Notes under the pieces: generated by a model
Database searches by the model: none
What the model was told of the DNA's origin: nothing
The model's input: only the letters and a program-made list of their open reading frames with translations
Shown: positions 8,019 through 18,543 of the stretch, one piece after another
Layout of the letters: each line of letters starts with the position of its first letter
Numbering within the stretch: position 1 is the stretch's first letter
Made by a program: the position numbers and the translations under genes
NCBI GenBank assembly: GCA_035947875.1
Contig: DASZJQ010000067.1
Span: 1-64,000 of the forward strand
Source: Bog-473 sp035947875
GTDB taxonomy: Bacteria > Actinomycetota > Acidimicrobiia > Acidimicrobiales > RAAP-2
Length of the DNA stretch: 64,000 nt
Direction of reading: 5' to 3'

Positions 8019-8897
8019 GTGCCCAGCCAGATTGCCGCCGTCGTGGTGGATCACAACACAGGTTCGCTCCTGGCGCAATGCGTTCGATCACTGCTGAGTG
8101 ACGGGGCCGACCGCGTGGTCGTGGTCGAGAACGGTGGACCGAGGAGTGTCGGCACGGCCTTGGCCTCGCTGACGACCGAGCATCCAGAAGCCGACGTGGT
8201 GGTCCTGCGCCCGGAGAAGAACGTCGGTTTCGGAGCCGGCGTCAATCGCGGGCTGGCCGTGCTGGCCGGCATGTCGCCCCTCCCGCGGTGGGTCCTGGTG
8301 TGCAACGCGGACCTACGGGTGCACGCCGGAGCGCTCAGCGAACTCCGTCGCGTCCTCGAGGAGCGACCAGCCTGGGCCATGGTTGGACCTCGCATCCACA
8401 ACGAGGACGGGACCGTGTATCCGTCGGTGCGCCGGTTCCCCGACATCACCGACGCGGCGGGCCATGCGCTCTTCGCCCTGGTCAACCCGGAGAACCGTTT
8501 CACCAAGCGCTACAACCCGGGGGCGCCGGAGGGCGATGTCGTGGCCGAAGCCGGCTGGATCTCGGGCTCGTGTTTCCTGGCCCGGCGCGAGGCCCTCGAG
8601 GAATTGGGGGGATTCGATGAGGCCTACTTCATGTATGCCGAAGACATGGACTTGTGTTGGCGGGCGCACCGCGCCGGGTGGGGCATCGGTTTCGCCGGCG
8701 CGGCCGGCATCACCCACACGCAAGGAGTGAGCACGGCCCGGCATCCCTACAAGATGATGCTGGCCCACCATCGCTCGGCTCTTCGCTTCACCGTTCGCAC
8801 CACTTCGGGATGGCGCCGGGCCGCCCTCCCGCTGGCCGCCGTGGTCTTGGGCCTGCGCGTCGTCATGGCCACGATCCGCCTGGCCACCACGAACTAG
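8019..8897 (+). CDS. Family 2 glycosyltransferase, WbbL-like rhamnosyltransferase
   Basis: 292 residues beginning at GTG 8019, 7 nt after the preceding stop. GT-A elements are NVGFGAGVNRGL, NADLRV (metal site), GWISGSCFLARREAL and EDMDLCWRAHRAGW, followed by a hydrophobic C-terminal helix. This pattern is close to mycobacterial WbbL, the dTDP-rhamnose:GlcNAc-PP-polyprenol transferase that builds the arabinogalactan linker. rmlB and rmlD in the same run make its donor. Sugar specificity is inferred, not shown. Confidence 0.82.
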   Translation: MPSQIAAVVVDHNTGSLLAQCVRSLLSDGADRVVVVENGGPRSVGTALASLTTEHPEADVVVLRPEKNVGFGAGVNRGLAVLAGMSPLPRWVLVCNADLRVHAGALSELRRVLEERPAWAMVGPRIHNEDGTVYPSVRRFPDITDAAGHALFALVNPENRFTKRYNPGAPEGDVVAEAGWISGSCFLARREALEELGGFDEAYFMYAEDMDLCWRAHRAGWGIGFAGAAGITHTQGVSTARHPYKMMLAHHRSALRFTVRTTSGWRRAALPLAAVVLGLRVVMATIRLATTN

Positions 8898-8902
8898 TCG
8901 TC

Positions 8903-9937
8903 ATGTCCCGCTCCGTGGCCATGGCCGCCATCCTCTTGGTGGCTGTCGTCCTCGCCGGGTGCGGCAGCAGCGGCGGAGGACCAGCCACCGTCCACGTGGA
9001 ACCCAACGTCAACTTCACCCTGCCGCCGGCCACCGCCGGTTGTGGGGGAGCCACCTCACTGACGGGTGGAGCGGCCCGCCTCCCCATCACGGTGAGCGAG
9101 AAGGCCGGACAGGTGGCCGAGATGGTCAACGTGTGCATTGACGGGAAGGGGCCGTTCGCCTTCGTCGTGGACTCCGGAGCCGGGGAGTCCATCATCGCCA
9201 CGCGCCTGGCCAATCAACTTCACCTCGATCACGTGGGTCCGGCGCAGGAGTTCGCCGGCGTGGGGTGTGTCGGAGCCGCCCAACCGGTGGCCGTCACGAC
9301 CTGGTCGGTCGCCGGGGTGGCGCTGTCCCCCCAGTCGTTGACGGCGGCCACGCTGCCCGACTTCGGCGTGAAGGGCCAACCGGTGGGGCTCCTCGGTTCC
9401 GACGTCTTGAGCCGTTTCGGCGCCGTTCGGATTGACTTCACGGCTCAGACTCTGACCTTGGGTGGCCCCGAAGGCACGGCACCAACCGGGAACGATGTCG
9501 TACATGGCCCCGTCGGCCCGCCTCCGCCGGCCACCGTGACCGACGGCCAGACCGGCACGACCGTGCCGCTCACCGTGGTGTTGACGCCGGGCGAGGCGGC
9601 GCTCAATGTGGCCCTGCGGTTCAGTGACGGACCGGCGCGCACCTTCACGGTCGATACGGGTTCTTCCCAGTCGGTGGTGAGCACGGCGGTCGCCAAGAAG
9701 GAGAACTTGGCCCCGTCGGATCTGGCCGAGCGTCAGGACACGGTGTGTTCCTCCATCACGACGCCGCTGGTGCACAGCGGGGCCTGGTCGATCCCCGGCG
9801 TCTCCTTGTACAGGCAGTTGATCGGCACCGCCCCCTTCGGCCCGATCGGTCAGGCGGGCCTGCTGGGATCGGACCAGCTCATCCGCTACGGCTGGGTGGT
9901 CTTCGACTATCGCGGTGGCCGGCTGATCCTGGGATGA
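8903..9937 (+). CDS. Lipoprotein with two retropepsin-like aspartic protease domains
   Basis: 344 residues with a lipoprotein signal peptide (lipobox LAGC, acylated Cys at about 20). Two similar halves follow. The first has VVDSGAGES (catalytic Asp about 90) and later GLLGSDVLSRFG; the second has VDTGSSQS (Asp about 251) and GLLGSDQLIRYG. Each half resembles a retropepsin-like (gag-asp/clan AA) domain, and one Asp per half would form a single active site as in pepsin. It is anchored outside the membrane and closes the polysaccharide gene run, so it may act on envelope proteins. The ATG at 8903 gives a proper signal peptide; a longer frame upstream is a shadow of the transferase. Confidence 0.8.
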   Translation: MSRSVAMAAILLVAVVLAGCGSSGGGPATVHVEPNVNFTLPPATAGCGGATSLTGGAARLPITVSEKAGQVAEMVNVCIDGKGPFAFVVDSGAGESIIATRLANQLHLDHVGPAQEFAGVGCVGAAQPVAVTTWSVAGVALSPQSLTAATLPDFGVKGQPVGLLGSDVLSRFGAVRIDFTAQTLTLGGPEGTAPTGNDVVHGPVGPPPPATVTDGQTGTTVPLTVVLTPGEAALNVALRFSDGPARTFTVDTGSSQSVVSTAVAKKENLAPSDLAERQDTVCSSITTPLVHSGAWSIPGVSLYRQLIGTAPFGPIGQAGLLGSDQLIRYGWVVFDYRGGRLILG

Positions 9938-9945
9938 GCACCGGG

Positions 9946-10428
9946 TCAACGCTCCCAGCGCACGAGGTCGTCGAGTCGACCGCTCTCGACGTCGAAGACA
10001 AACCCACCGATCATCGTCAGCGGCGCCAGGTAGGACGTGGCGGCCAGCAGCTCGATATCCTCCCGCAGCGCCGCGGCGTGGTCGTCGATCGGGAAGAAGC
10101 CGAGGTCGGCGCCGGTGAGCTTCTGGAGGTCCTGGTCGGTCACGCCGGCGAGACCGCAGTTGGTGTGCTGCATGACGACGACGGTGTCGACCCCGAGCAC
10201 CTGACACGACAGGGCCAAACTGCGCAAGACGTCCTCGGTCACCCGGCCTCCGGCGTTGCGGATCACGTGGGCTTCACCGAGGTGGAGGCCGAGGATGGCG
10301 AACACATCGATGCGGGCGTCCATGCAGGTCACGATGGCCAGGTGCCGGCCCGGGCGGGGGTCGGCCACATTGGCCCGGGCGGCGGCGTAGCCCTCGTTGG
10401 CCTGAAGGAGCTTCGTGATCTGGCTCAT
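9946..10428 (-). CDS. Beta-carbonic anhydrase
   Basis: 160 residues, close to the short mycobacterial Rv1284-type enzymes. Zinc ligands are visible as C35-x-D37-x-R39 (CMDAR) and H88-x-x-C91 (HTNC); HVIRNAGG is also conserved. It interconverts CO2 and bicarbonate in the cytoplasm, which could feed the biotin-dependent carboxylases. The ATG at 10428 was chosen because homology begins there. Its stop lies 8 nt from the convergent lipoprotein gene, with no visible terminator between them. Confidence 0.92.
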   Translation of the reverse strand: MSQITKLLQANEGYAAARANVADPRPGRHLAIVTCMDARIDVFAILGLHLGEAHVIRNAGGRVTEDVLRSLALSCQVLGVDTVVVMQHTNCGLAGVTDQDLQKLTGADLGFFPIDDHAAALREDIELLAATSYLAPLTMIGGFVFDVESGRLDDLVRWER

Positions 10429-10438
10429 CCCACTGTGA

Positions 10439-10819
10439 CTAGGCGATCGGGTGCCGACTCCGCAATTCGGGGCACGGGACGCGGGCCAGCCGATCCTCGA
10501 TCGGATATCGCCGTAGGATGGCCCGGGCTGCGTGCGGGTCTGTGGTTGCAAGTCGAGGCCAGTCGCAGGCAAAACGACCCACGTAAGGCAACTTGTGGTT
10601 GCTGAGCATGGTGCGGCTTAGAAGTAAGCCCTGCCCACCGAGTTCCCGGTTGTCGGGGGCCGGCGGCGACGAGGGGATGCGTGCCACGAGTGCGCCGTAG
10701 GGTTCGCGGGCGGTGACGCCCCGGGCCGCCGGTGCCGGCACGTCAACCTTGCAGCAGGCGAGTGTGGGGTCAAAGACCAGGTCAGCCGCACGCAGCCCAA
10801 ACACATCGGCGGTCCCCAT
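10439..10819 (-). CDS. Possible hypothetical protein in the carbonic anhydrase-secA gap
   Basis: The 433-base gap between the carbonic anhydrase and secA holds one plausible frame: 126 codons on the minus strand from ATG 10819, ending 10 nt before the carbonic anhydrase start. Codon third positions are G/C-rich in the first half and less so in the second. The translation has mixed composition rather than the Arg/Pro-rich look of shadow frames. No family, membrane segment or signal peptide is recognisable. The gap could instead be a non-coding secA leader. Confidence 0.3.
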   Translation of the reverse strand: MGTADVFGLRAADLVFDPTLACCKVDVPAPAARGVTAREPYGALVARIPSSPPAPDNRELGGQGLLLSRTMLSNHKLPYVGRFACDWPRLATTDPHAARAILRRYPIEDRLARVPCPELRSRHPIA

Positions 10820-10861
10820 CGACGGCCGGGGCGGCTGGGGGACCGGTAGCATTGGGCCTCC

Positions 10862-13646
<2,785 letters not shown>

Positions 13647-13660
<14 letters not shown>

Positions 13661-14801
13661 CCAGGGGTCGGCGGCCGAGGCACCCCGGGATTTTACGGCT
13701 GAGCTGGAAGAATCCGAAGCCCGGCTGGCCGAAGCCGAGCGCTACCTGGGGCTGGACCGGCTGCTCGAACGCCGGGCCGAATTGGAAGTGGAAGCGGCCA
13801 AACCCGACCTGTGGAATGACGGGGATTCGGCGCGTGCCATCACCACCGAGCTCGGGCAGGTCATGGCCGACCTGGATCAACTGAGCGGGCTGCGCAACGA
13901 CCTGAGTGACGCCAGCGCGTTGGTGGAGTTGGTCGACGAATCGCGGGCGGAGGGATCACCGGACGCGTCGTTCGAATCCGAACTGGTGACATCCGTTGAC
14001 GCGCTGCGCGCCCGACTGGCGGCGCTCGAAGTGCAATCACTTTTTTCGGGTGAGTACGACGAGAAGGATGCCGTGGTCGAACTGCACGCCGGCGCCGGCG
14101 GTACCGACGCGCAGGACTGGACCGAGATGATGTTGCGGATGTACCAGCGGTGGGCGGAGCGACGCGGCTTCACGGTCGAGTTGGATGAAGCGACGGAGGG
14201 GCAAGAGGCCGGCCTGCTGTCGGCCACGTTCATTGTGCGCGGGCGGTTCGCCTACGGGCTCTTGGCCACCGAGCGCGGCGTGCACCGCCTGGTGCGCATG
14301 TCGCCCTTCGACTCGCAGCGACGGCGTCAGACCAGTTTCGCTTCGATGGACGTCACCCCGTTTCTGGAAGATGTCTCGAGTGAGGTGGAGATCGACGAGA
14401 AAGACCTGCGTATCGACACCTACCGGTCGTCGGGTGCCGGTGGCCAGCACGTGAACAAGACCGACTCGGCCATTCGGCTGACCCATTTCCCCAGCGGGAT
14501 CGTGGTCTCGGTGCAGAACGAGCGCAGTCAACATCAGAACAAGGCCAAGGCCATGCAGATCCTCGGAGCCAAGTTGGCCGAGCGGGCGCGTCAGGAACGT
14601 CGGGCCGAGATGAACGCCTTGAGTGGTGATCGGGGCGACAACGCGTGGGGCAACCAGATCCGGTCCTACGTCCTGGCCCCATACCAGTTGGTCAAGGATT
14701 TGCGTACCTCGTACGAGACCGGCAATGTGGATGCAGTGCTCGACGGCGACCTCGAAGCCTTCATGGAAGCCGAACTGCGGCGACAACGCGAAAATTCCTG
14801 A
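13647..14801 (+). CDS. prfB: Peptide chain release factor 2
   Basis: 384 residues. The stop-codon recognition tripeptide SPF is at 219-221 and the catalytic GGQ at 265-267 in SGAGGQHVNKT. It terminates translation at UGA and UAA by triggering peptidyl-tRNA hydrolysis. The ATG at 13647 lies inside the last codons of secA. The reading frame is continuous through the region where many prfB genes carry the CTT-TGA programmed +1 frameshift; here it reads RYLGLDRL with no internal stop. ftsE follows, as in mycobacteria. Confidence 0.96.
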
Positions 14802-14833
14802 GTACCGACCGTCTGACCAGCACTGCAGAAGGT

Positions 14834-14894
14834 GACCCCAGTGGGGTCGCGGAGGCCGTTAGTATTTGGCTGCTGCGCCACCGCTGTGCGGTGG
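14834..14894 (+). promoter_or_regulatory. Two small hairpins and a TAGTAT box between prfB and ftsE
   Basis: The 112-base gap holds GACCCC-agt-GGGGTC (14834-14848), a -10-like TAGTAT (about 14860-14865) and CCACCGC-tgt-GCGGTGG (14878-14894) just before the ftsE start. The first hairpin could end secA-prfB transcription or act as an operator. The second would sit in the ftsE leader and may limit access to its start, which lacks a clear ribosome site. The role is inferred. Confidence 0.4.
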
Positions 14895-14913
14895 ATGCCG
14901 GTCTTCCCACATC

Positions 14914-15648
14914 ATGATCCGCTTCGACAACATCACCAAGACCTACAAAGGGTCAACTGTCGCTCTGCGCAACATCTCGGTCGAAATCGACAAGGGCGAA
15001 TTCGTCTTCCTGGTCGGCTCGTCCGGGTCGGGAAAGACCACGTTCATCCGGCTCTTGCTCCGCGAGGAGCTGCCCGACCCCGGTGGCCACATCTGGGAGG
15101 CCGGCCGCGACATTGTCGACCTGCCCAAATGGCGCGTCCCCTACCTCCGCCGCAACATCGGCTGCGTCTTCCAGGACTTTCGGCTGCTGCCCAACAAGAC
15201 CGTGTTTGAGAACGTCGCCTTCGCCCTCGAGGTCATCGGCCGACCCCGCCATGTGGTGGCCAACCAGGTACCACAGGTGCTTGACCTGGTGGGTCTGGCC
15301 AAGAAGACCAACAATCTGCCGGGTGAGCTCTCCGGTGGCGAGCAGCAACGGGTGGCCGTGGCGCGCGCCTTCGTGAACCGCCCGCTCATCCTGATGGCCG
15401 ACGAGCCGACCGGGAACCTGGACCCCCAGACGAGTCAGGGCATCATGCAACTGTTGGACCGCATCAACCGCACCGGCACTACGGTGGTGGTGGCCACGCA
15501 CGACGAAGTACTGGTGGACAAGATGCGCCGCCGCGTCATTGAACTCAGCAACGGGAACATGGTGCGAGACCAAGCACGCGGCGTGTACGGCATTGACGGC
15601 ACGACCCTGCAGGGCGTGGAGCTCAGCACGGGAATTTCGGGCGGCTGA
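14914..15648 (+). CDS. ftsE: Cell-division ATP-binding protein FtsE
   Basis: 244-residue ABC ATPase: Walker A GSSGSGKTT (about 35-43), Q-loop VFQDFRLL, signature LSGGEQQRV, Walker B ILMADEPTGNLD and the switch His in VVATHDE. With FtsX it forms the membrane complex that activates peptidoglycan hydrolases at the septum. The ATG at 14914 starts the conserved MIRFDNITKTY. Its TGA shares one base with the ftsX ATG, so the two are translated together. Confidence 0.96.
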   Translation: MIRFDNITKTYKGSTVALRNISVEIDKGEFVFLVGSSGSGKTTFIRLLLREELPDPGGHIWEAGRDIVDLPKWRVPYLRRNIGCVFQDFRLLPNKTVFENVAFALEVIGRPRHVVANQVPQVLDLVGLAKKTNNLPGELSGGEQQRVAVARAFVNRPLILMADEPTGNLDPQTSQGIMQLLDRINRTGTTVVVATHDEVLVDKMRRRVIELSNGNMVRDQARGVYGIDGTTLQGVELSTGISGG

Positions 15649-16535
15649 TGCCGGTCTCCATTGACTATGTCGTTCGCGAGACCGGCTCGAATCTCTGGCG
15701 CAACCGGCTGATGACCGTGGCCGCGGTGTTGACCGTGGCCGTGTCGCTGACGCTGGTGGGCGCCGCCCTGCTGCTCCGCCAAGGCGCGGCGAATGCGTCG
15801 GGTGAGTGGGAGCGGGGCACACAGGTCACGGTGTGGATGGCGCCGAACGCCAGTGCCCACGAGACCGCCGCGGTGGGAACCGAAATCTCCCAGTTGAGCT
15901 ACATCCGCCAGCCGTGTGCGTTCTGGGGCAAGCAGCGGAACTTCACCGAGGCCCGCAAGCTGCTGCCCTCCGATGTCGTCGCCTCGACGACGGTGGCCGA
16001 GATGCCCACCTCCTACTGGTGCACCCCGCAGACGCTGCCCGACGCGGCCCAGGTGGTGAAGGCATTCCAGGGCACCGAGGGGGTCCTGGCGGTCACCGAA
16101 CCCTCGCAGCAGATCCATACCGAAGAAACGGTGATCAACATCTTCAAATGGGTGTTCCTGAGCGTGGCGGTGATCCTGATCGTCTCGGCCGCCGTCCTGA
16201 TCCTGAACTCCATCCGCATGGCCATCTTCGCCCGTCGACGTGAGGTCTCGGTGATGAAACTCGTGGGGGCCACGAACTGGTTCATCCGGGTGCCGTTCAT
16301 GTCCGAAGGAATGATCCAGGGACTCTTGGGTTCCGGATTGGCCGCGCTGGCGGTCTACGCCCTCTATGCAGTGATCAACCACTACGGGAATGGCTCCGGC
16401 ACCGGAAACATCCTGGGCGCCATGCACATGTCAGGCGGAGAGGTCATCCTCACCGACATGGTCGTGGTCATTGTGGGCGTGGTGATCGGCTCCTTGGGGT
16501 CGGCCATTGCCATTCGCCGTTTCCTCGACGTCTGA
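15648..16535 (+). CDS. ftsX: Cell-division permease FtsX
   Basis: 295 residues. A cytoplasmic N-terminus leads to TM1 (about 23-43). A large extracytoplasmic domain (about 45-160) with two Cys residues (CAFWGKQRN and YWCTPQ) may be disulfide-linked. Three further TM segments enclose the FtsX core SVMKLVGATNWFIRVPF. The extracytoplasmic loop would contact hydrolases or their adaptors while FtsE powers the complex. smpB, common downstream in other actinobacteria, is absent; a lipoprotein gene follows instead. Confidence 0.94.
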   Translation: MPVSIDYVVRETGSNLWRNRLMTVAAVLTVAVSLTLVGAALLLRQGAANASGEWERGTQVTVWMAPNASAHETAAVGTEISQLSYIRQPCAFWGKQRNFTEARKLLPSDVVASTTVAEMPTSYWCTPQTLPDAAQVVKAFQGTEGVLAVTEPSQQIHTEETVINIFKWVFLSVAVILIVSAAVLILNSIRMAIFARRREVSVMKLVGATNWFIRVPFMSEGMIQGLLGSGLAALAVYALYAVINHYGNGSGTGNILGAMHMSGGEVILTDMVVVIVGVVIGSLGSAIAIRRFLDV

Positions 16536-16536
16536 C

Positions 16537-16559
16537 ACACCCGGGTGTAACCCGGGTGT
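16537..16559. promoter_or_regulatory. 12-bp perfect palindrome with tandem partial copy
   Basis: Directly after the ftsX stop lies ACACCCGGGTGT (16537-16548, perfectly palindromic), followed at once by AACCCGGGTGT (16549-16559). The two copies are 11-12 bases apart, about one helical turn. With no loop and no T-run it is a poor terminator. An operator for the downstream lipoprotein gene is more likely, although no regulator is known. Confidence 0.4.
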
Positions 16560-16571
16560 ACACAGTCGCCC

Positions 16572-17129
16572 GTGAACATGACGCGTCGGTGGCGCGGGGC
16601 GATGATCCCGGCCGTGGTGCTCGCGAGCCTGGTGCTCACCGGCTGCAGCAACGGCTCCCCGGGCCAAACGTCATCGGCGACGACGGCGCCGCACGTCACG
16701 ACCACATCGGCAGCTTCGGGCACGAGCTCGACCAGCACCACCACCGCGAGCGGGGCGCGCAATCTCGTCGCCTCGCCGTCCATCAAGAGCGGCTTGCTCG
16801 CGGCCTATCTGGCCCACTCCGGCTTGGCGGCCGACCAGGTGGTGGGCACCGCTCCGGGCTCGGTGTACTACGCCTTCCTCCCGTCCACCCAGACCTACTG
16901 GGCCATGGCCGGCTTCGTCCCCTCATCGACCGCCAGCATGCAGACGCAGATCGCCATGCAAGACCAAGGCTGTTGCGGGATCTTCACCCAGTCGGCGGGA
17001 GCCGCCTCCTGGACCTACGTATCGAGCTATCTCGGAGCCCCGTGCCCGGGGGCGGCGCCACCCGAGGTCCTGGCGGTGTGGAATCTCCAACCAGGGGCCG
17101 ACTGTCCCGGCGCTACGGGCGGCACCTGA
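16572..17129 (+). CDS. Hypothetical lipoprotein
   Basis: 185 residues from GTG 16572 (ATG 16578 is an alternative). The signal peptide ends in lipobox LTGC. A Ser/Thr/Ala-rich linker (about 26-60) leads to a folded domain with Tyr/Trp-rich stretches (SVYYAFLPSTQTYWAMAGF) and a CC pair plus one later Cys pair. It is probably membrane-anchored on the outer face. No family was recognised. Sequence repeats just upstream suggest its own regulation rather than simple read-through from ftsX. Confidence 0.7.
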   Translation: MNMTRRWRGAMIPAVVLASLVLTGCSNGSPGQTSSATTAPHVTTTSAASGTSSTSTTTASGARNLVASPSIKSGLLAAYLAHSGLAADQVVGTAPGSVYYAFLPSTQTYWAMAGFVPSSTASMQTQIAMQDQGCCGIFTQSAGAASWTYVSSYLGAPCPGAAPPEVLAVWNLQPGADCPGATGGT

Positions 17130-17278
17130 TCCGGAGTGTCGTCCGGCGAGCCGGAGCCATCCACCGCTGAAGAATCCCGGCCGGGCAAGGATCTCGGCAA
17201 GGTTCGGGGCAAGGCGACGCCCCCACACTGCCCGATGCCCCGCAGGTGCGGGCGCAGTGCGAAAGCGAGGAGCACGCC

Positions 17279-17719
17279 ATGGCCAACACCACGACCATCA
17301 CGGGCAACCTGACCCGAGAGCCGGAAATCCGCTACACCCGTGAGGGGCAGGCGACGGCCCAGCTCGGGGTGGCCGTCAATCGACGCTGGCAGGATCGGGC
17401 GACCCAGGAATGGCAGGAGGCCACCTCGTTCTTCGACGTCGTGTGCTGGCGGGACCTGGCCGAGAACGTGGCGTTGAGTCTTTCCAAGGGCATGCGCGTG
17501 GTCGTGACCGGTCGACTCGAGCAGCGCAGCTGGGAGACGGAGGAGGGGGAGCACCGTTCGAAGGTCGAGATCACCGCCGATGAGATCGGACCCAGCCTCC
17601 GCTTCGCCACCGCCGATGTGCAGCGCACCGAGCGCCGGGCGGCCACCGAGAACACCGACGACGGCGTCAACGGCATGGACGGCGGGTCGGCGTCCGACGC
17701 GCAGGCCGTCGAGGTATGA
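17279..17719 (+). CDS. ssb: Single-stranded DNA-binding protein
   Basis: 146 residues. The OB-fold region begins TTTITGNLTREPEIRYT and continues with FFDVVCWRDLAENVALSLSKG and VVVTGRLEQRSWE, all SSB landmarks. The C-terminal tail is short and lacks the acidic DDDIPF tip used to recruit repair proteins. It may therefore be a secondary SSB (mycobacterial SsbB-like) rather than the replication one. ATG 17279 was chosen since the extra upstream residues have no homology. Two small ORFs follow without a gap. Confidence 0.92.
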   Translation: MANTTTITGNLTREPEIRYTREGQATAQLGVAVNRRWQDRATQEWQEATSFFDVVCWRDLAENVALSLSKGMRVVVTGRLEQRSWETEEGEHRSKVEITADEIGPSLRFATADVQRTERRAATENTDDGVNGMDGGSASDAQAVEV

Positions 17720-17911
17720 GTGTCGCCCTGGCTGATCACCTCATTCGGACTGGCGGTGGGCCAGCGCCTCGTCGCCGCCCTGCTGGCCCTGGGGCACCAC
17801 CGGATCGCTGTGGCCCTGCTCACGGTGGGGGCGGCCACGACGATGGTCGGGGGCCTGACCCTGGCTCGGGCCCATCGCCGGTCCGGTTCGCGACGACGAT
17901 CGACTTCGTGA
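17720..17911 (+). CDS. Small putative membrane protein, coupled to ssb
   Basis: 63 codons from GTG 17720, the base right after the ssb stop (TGA-GTG). The protein is hydrophobic in about 10-50 (LVAALLALGHHRIAVALL, then VGAATTMVGGLTLA), enough for one or two membrane helices. It ends in an Arg/Ser-rich tail, suggesting a cytoplasmic C-terminus. Its TGA overlaps the GTG of the next small ORF by 4 nt. No family was recognised. Coding status rests on coupling, membrane-like composition and codon use. Confidence 0.5.
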   Translation: MSPWLITSFGLAVGQRLVAALLALGHHRIAVALLTVGAATTMVGGLTLARAHRRSGSRRRSTS

Positions 17912-18093
17912 AGGAGGACGTCTTCGAGATCTGCGCCGCGCTGGCCCTGGGCGAGTCGTTGCTCAGGCGTTTGGGCCATGATCGCGGCGCCACGCGCCTG
18001 GCCGGCGTCTTCGATGTCGTCGAGGGTCGCCTCGCCGCATGTCAGTCCGCTGGGCCGCCGTCCTTCGAGGCATCGTCCTCGTTCTGCTCGTAG
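17908..18093 (+). CDS. Small hypothetical protein, coupled to the preceding ORF
   Basis: 61 codons from GTG 17908, overlapping the preceding stop (GTGA). The translation is predicted helical (EDVFEICAALALGESLLRRL, then GVFDVVEGRLAA), has high G/C third positions and looks like a genuine soluble polypeptide. Its last 52 bases overlap the 3' end of msrB on the other strand. A longer frame from ATG 17716 exists, but its first half is Gly/Pro/Arg-rich shadow sequence. Function unknown. Confidence 0.5.
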   Translation: MKEDVFEICAALALGESLLRRLGHDRGATRLAGVFDVVEGRLAACQSAGPPSFEASSSFCS

Positions 18094-18506
18094 GTCAGCG
18101 AGAGCGAGTTCACGCAGTACCGCAGCCCGGTGTCGGTGGGCCCGTCGGGGAACACATGGCCCAGATGGCCGCCACATCGCGCGCACACGATCTCCGTGCG
18201 CGCCATGCCGAAGGTGCGATCGGTGTGCTCCAAAATAGTGCCGGCCGACTTCGCTCGATCGAAGCTGGGCCAGCCCGTTCCCGATTCGAACTTGGCATCG
18301 GTGTCGAACAATTCCGCATTGCAGGCGGCACAGTGGAACACGCCAGCGCCATCGACGTGGAGCAGTTCGCCCGACCAGGCCGGCTCGGTACCCGCCTTGC
18401 GCAGCACGGCGTAGCGATCTCGGGGGAGCAGTTCGCGCCACTCGTCCTCGGTCTTGGTGACTTCGTACTCCACCGGATCCTTCTTTCTGGACTTGCGCGT
18501 CAACAC
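18042..18506 (-). CDS. msrB: Peptide-methionine (R)-S-oxide reductase
   Basis: 154 residues. Structural zinc Cys pairs are C59-x-x-C62 and C108-x-x-C111. The catalytic Cys is C131 in RYCVNSLSL, and SGTGWPSF binds substrate. It reduces methionine-R-sulfoxide in oxidised proteins. There is no signal peptide, so it acts in the cytoplasm. The start is GTG 18506 with a strong GGAGGAG ribosome site 9 nt upstream. The usual resolving Cys near the N-terminus cannot be placed by eye. Confidence 0.95.
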   Translation of the reverse strand: MLTRKSRKKDPVEYEVTKTEDEWRELLPRDRYAVLRKAGTEPAWSGELLHVDGAGVFHCAACNAELFDTDAKFESGTGWPSFDRAKSAGTILEHTDRTFGMARTEIVCARCGGHLGHVFPDGPTDTGLRYCVNSLSLTYEQNEDDASKDGGPAD

Positions 18507-18543
18507 AATCGATCACTCCTCCACACGTACAACCTCCCGGTGT

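Noticed and set aside
17716..17907. Continuous 125-codon reading from ATG 17716
   Set aside because: Its first half is Gly/Pro/Arg-rich shadow of the hydrophobic ORF; the coupled two-ORF reading is more protein-like.
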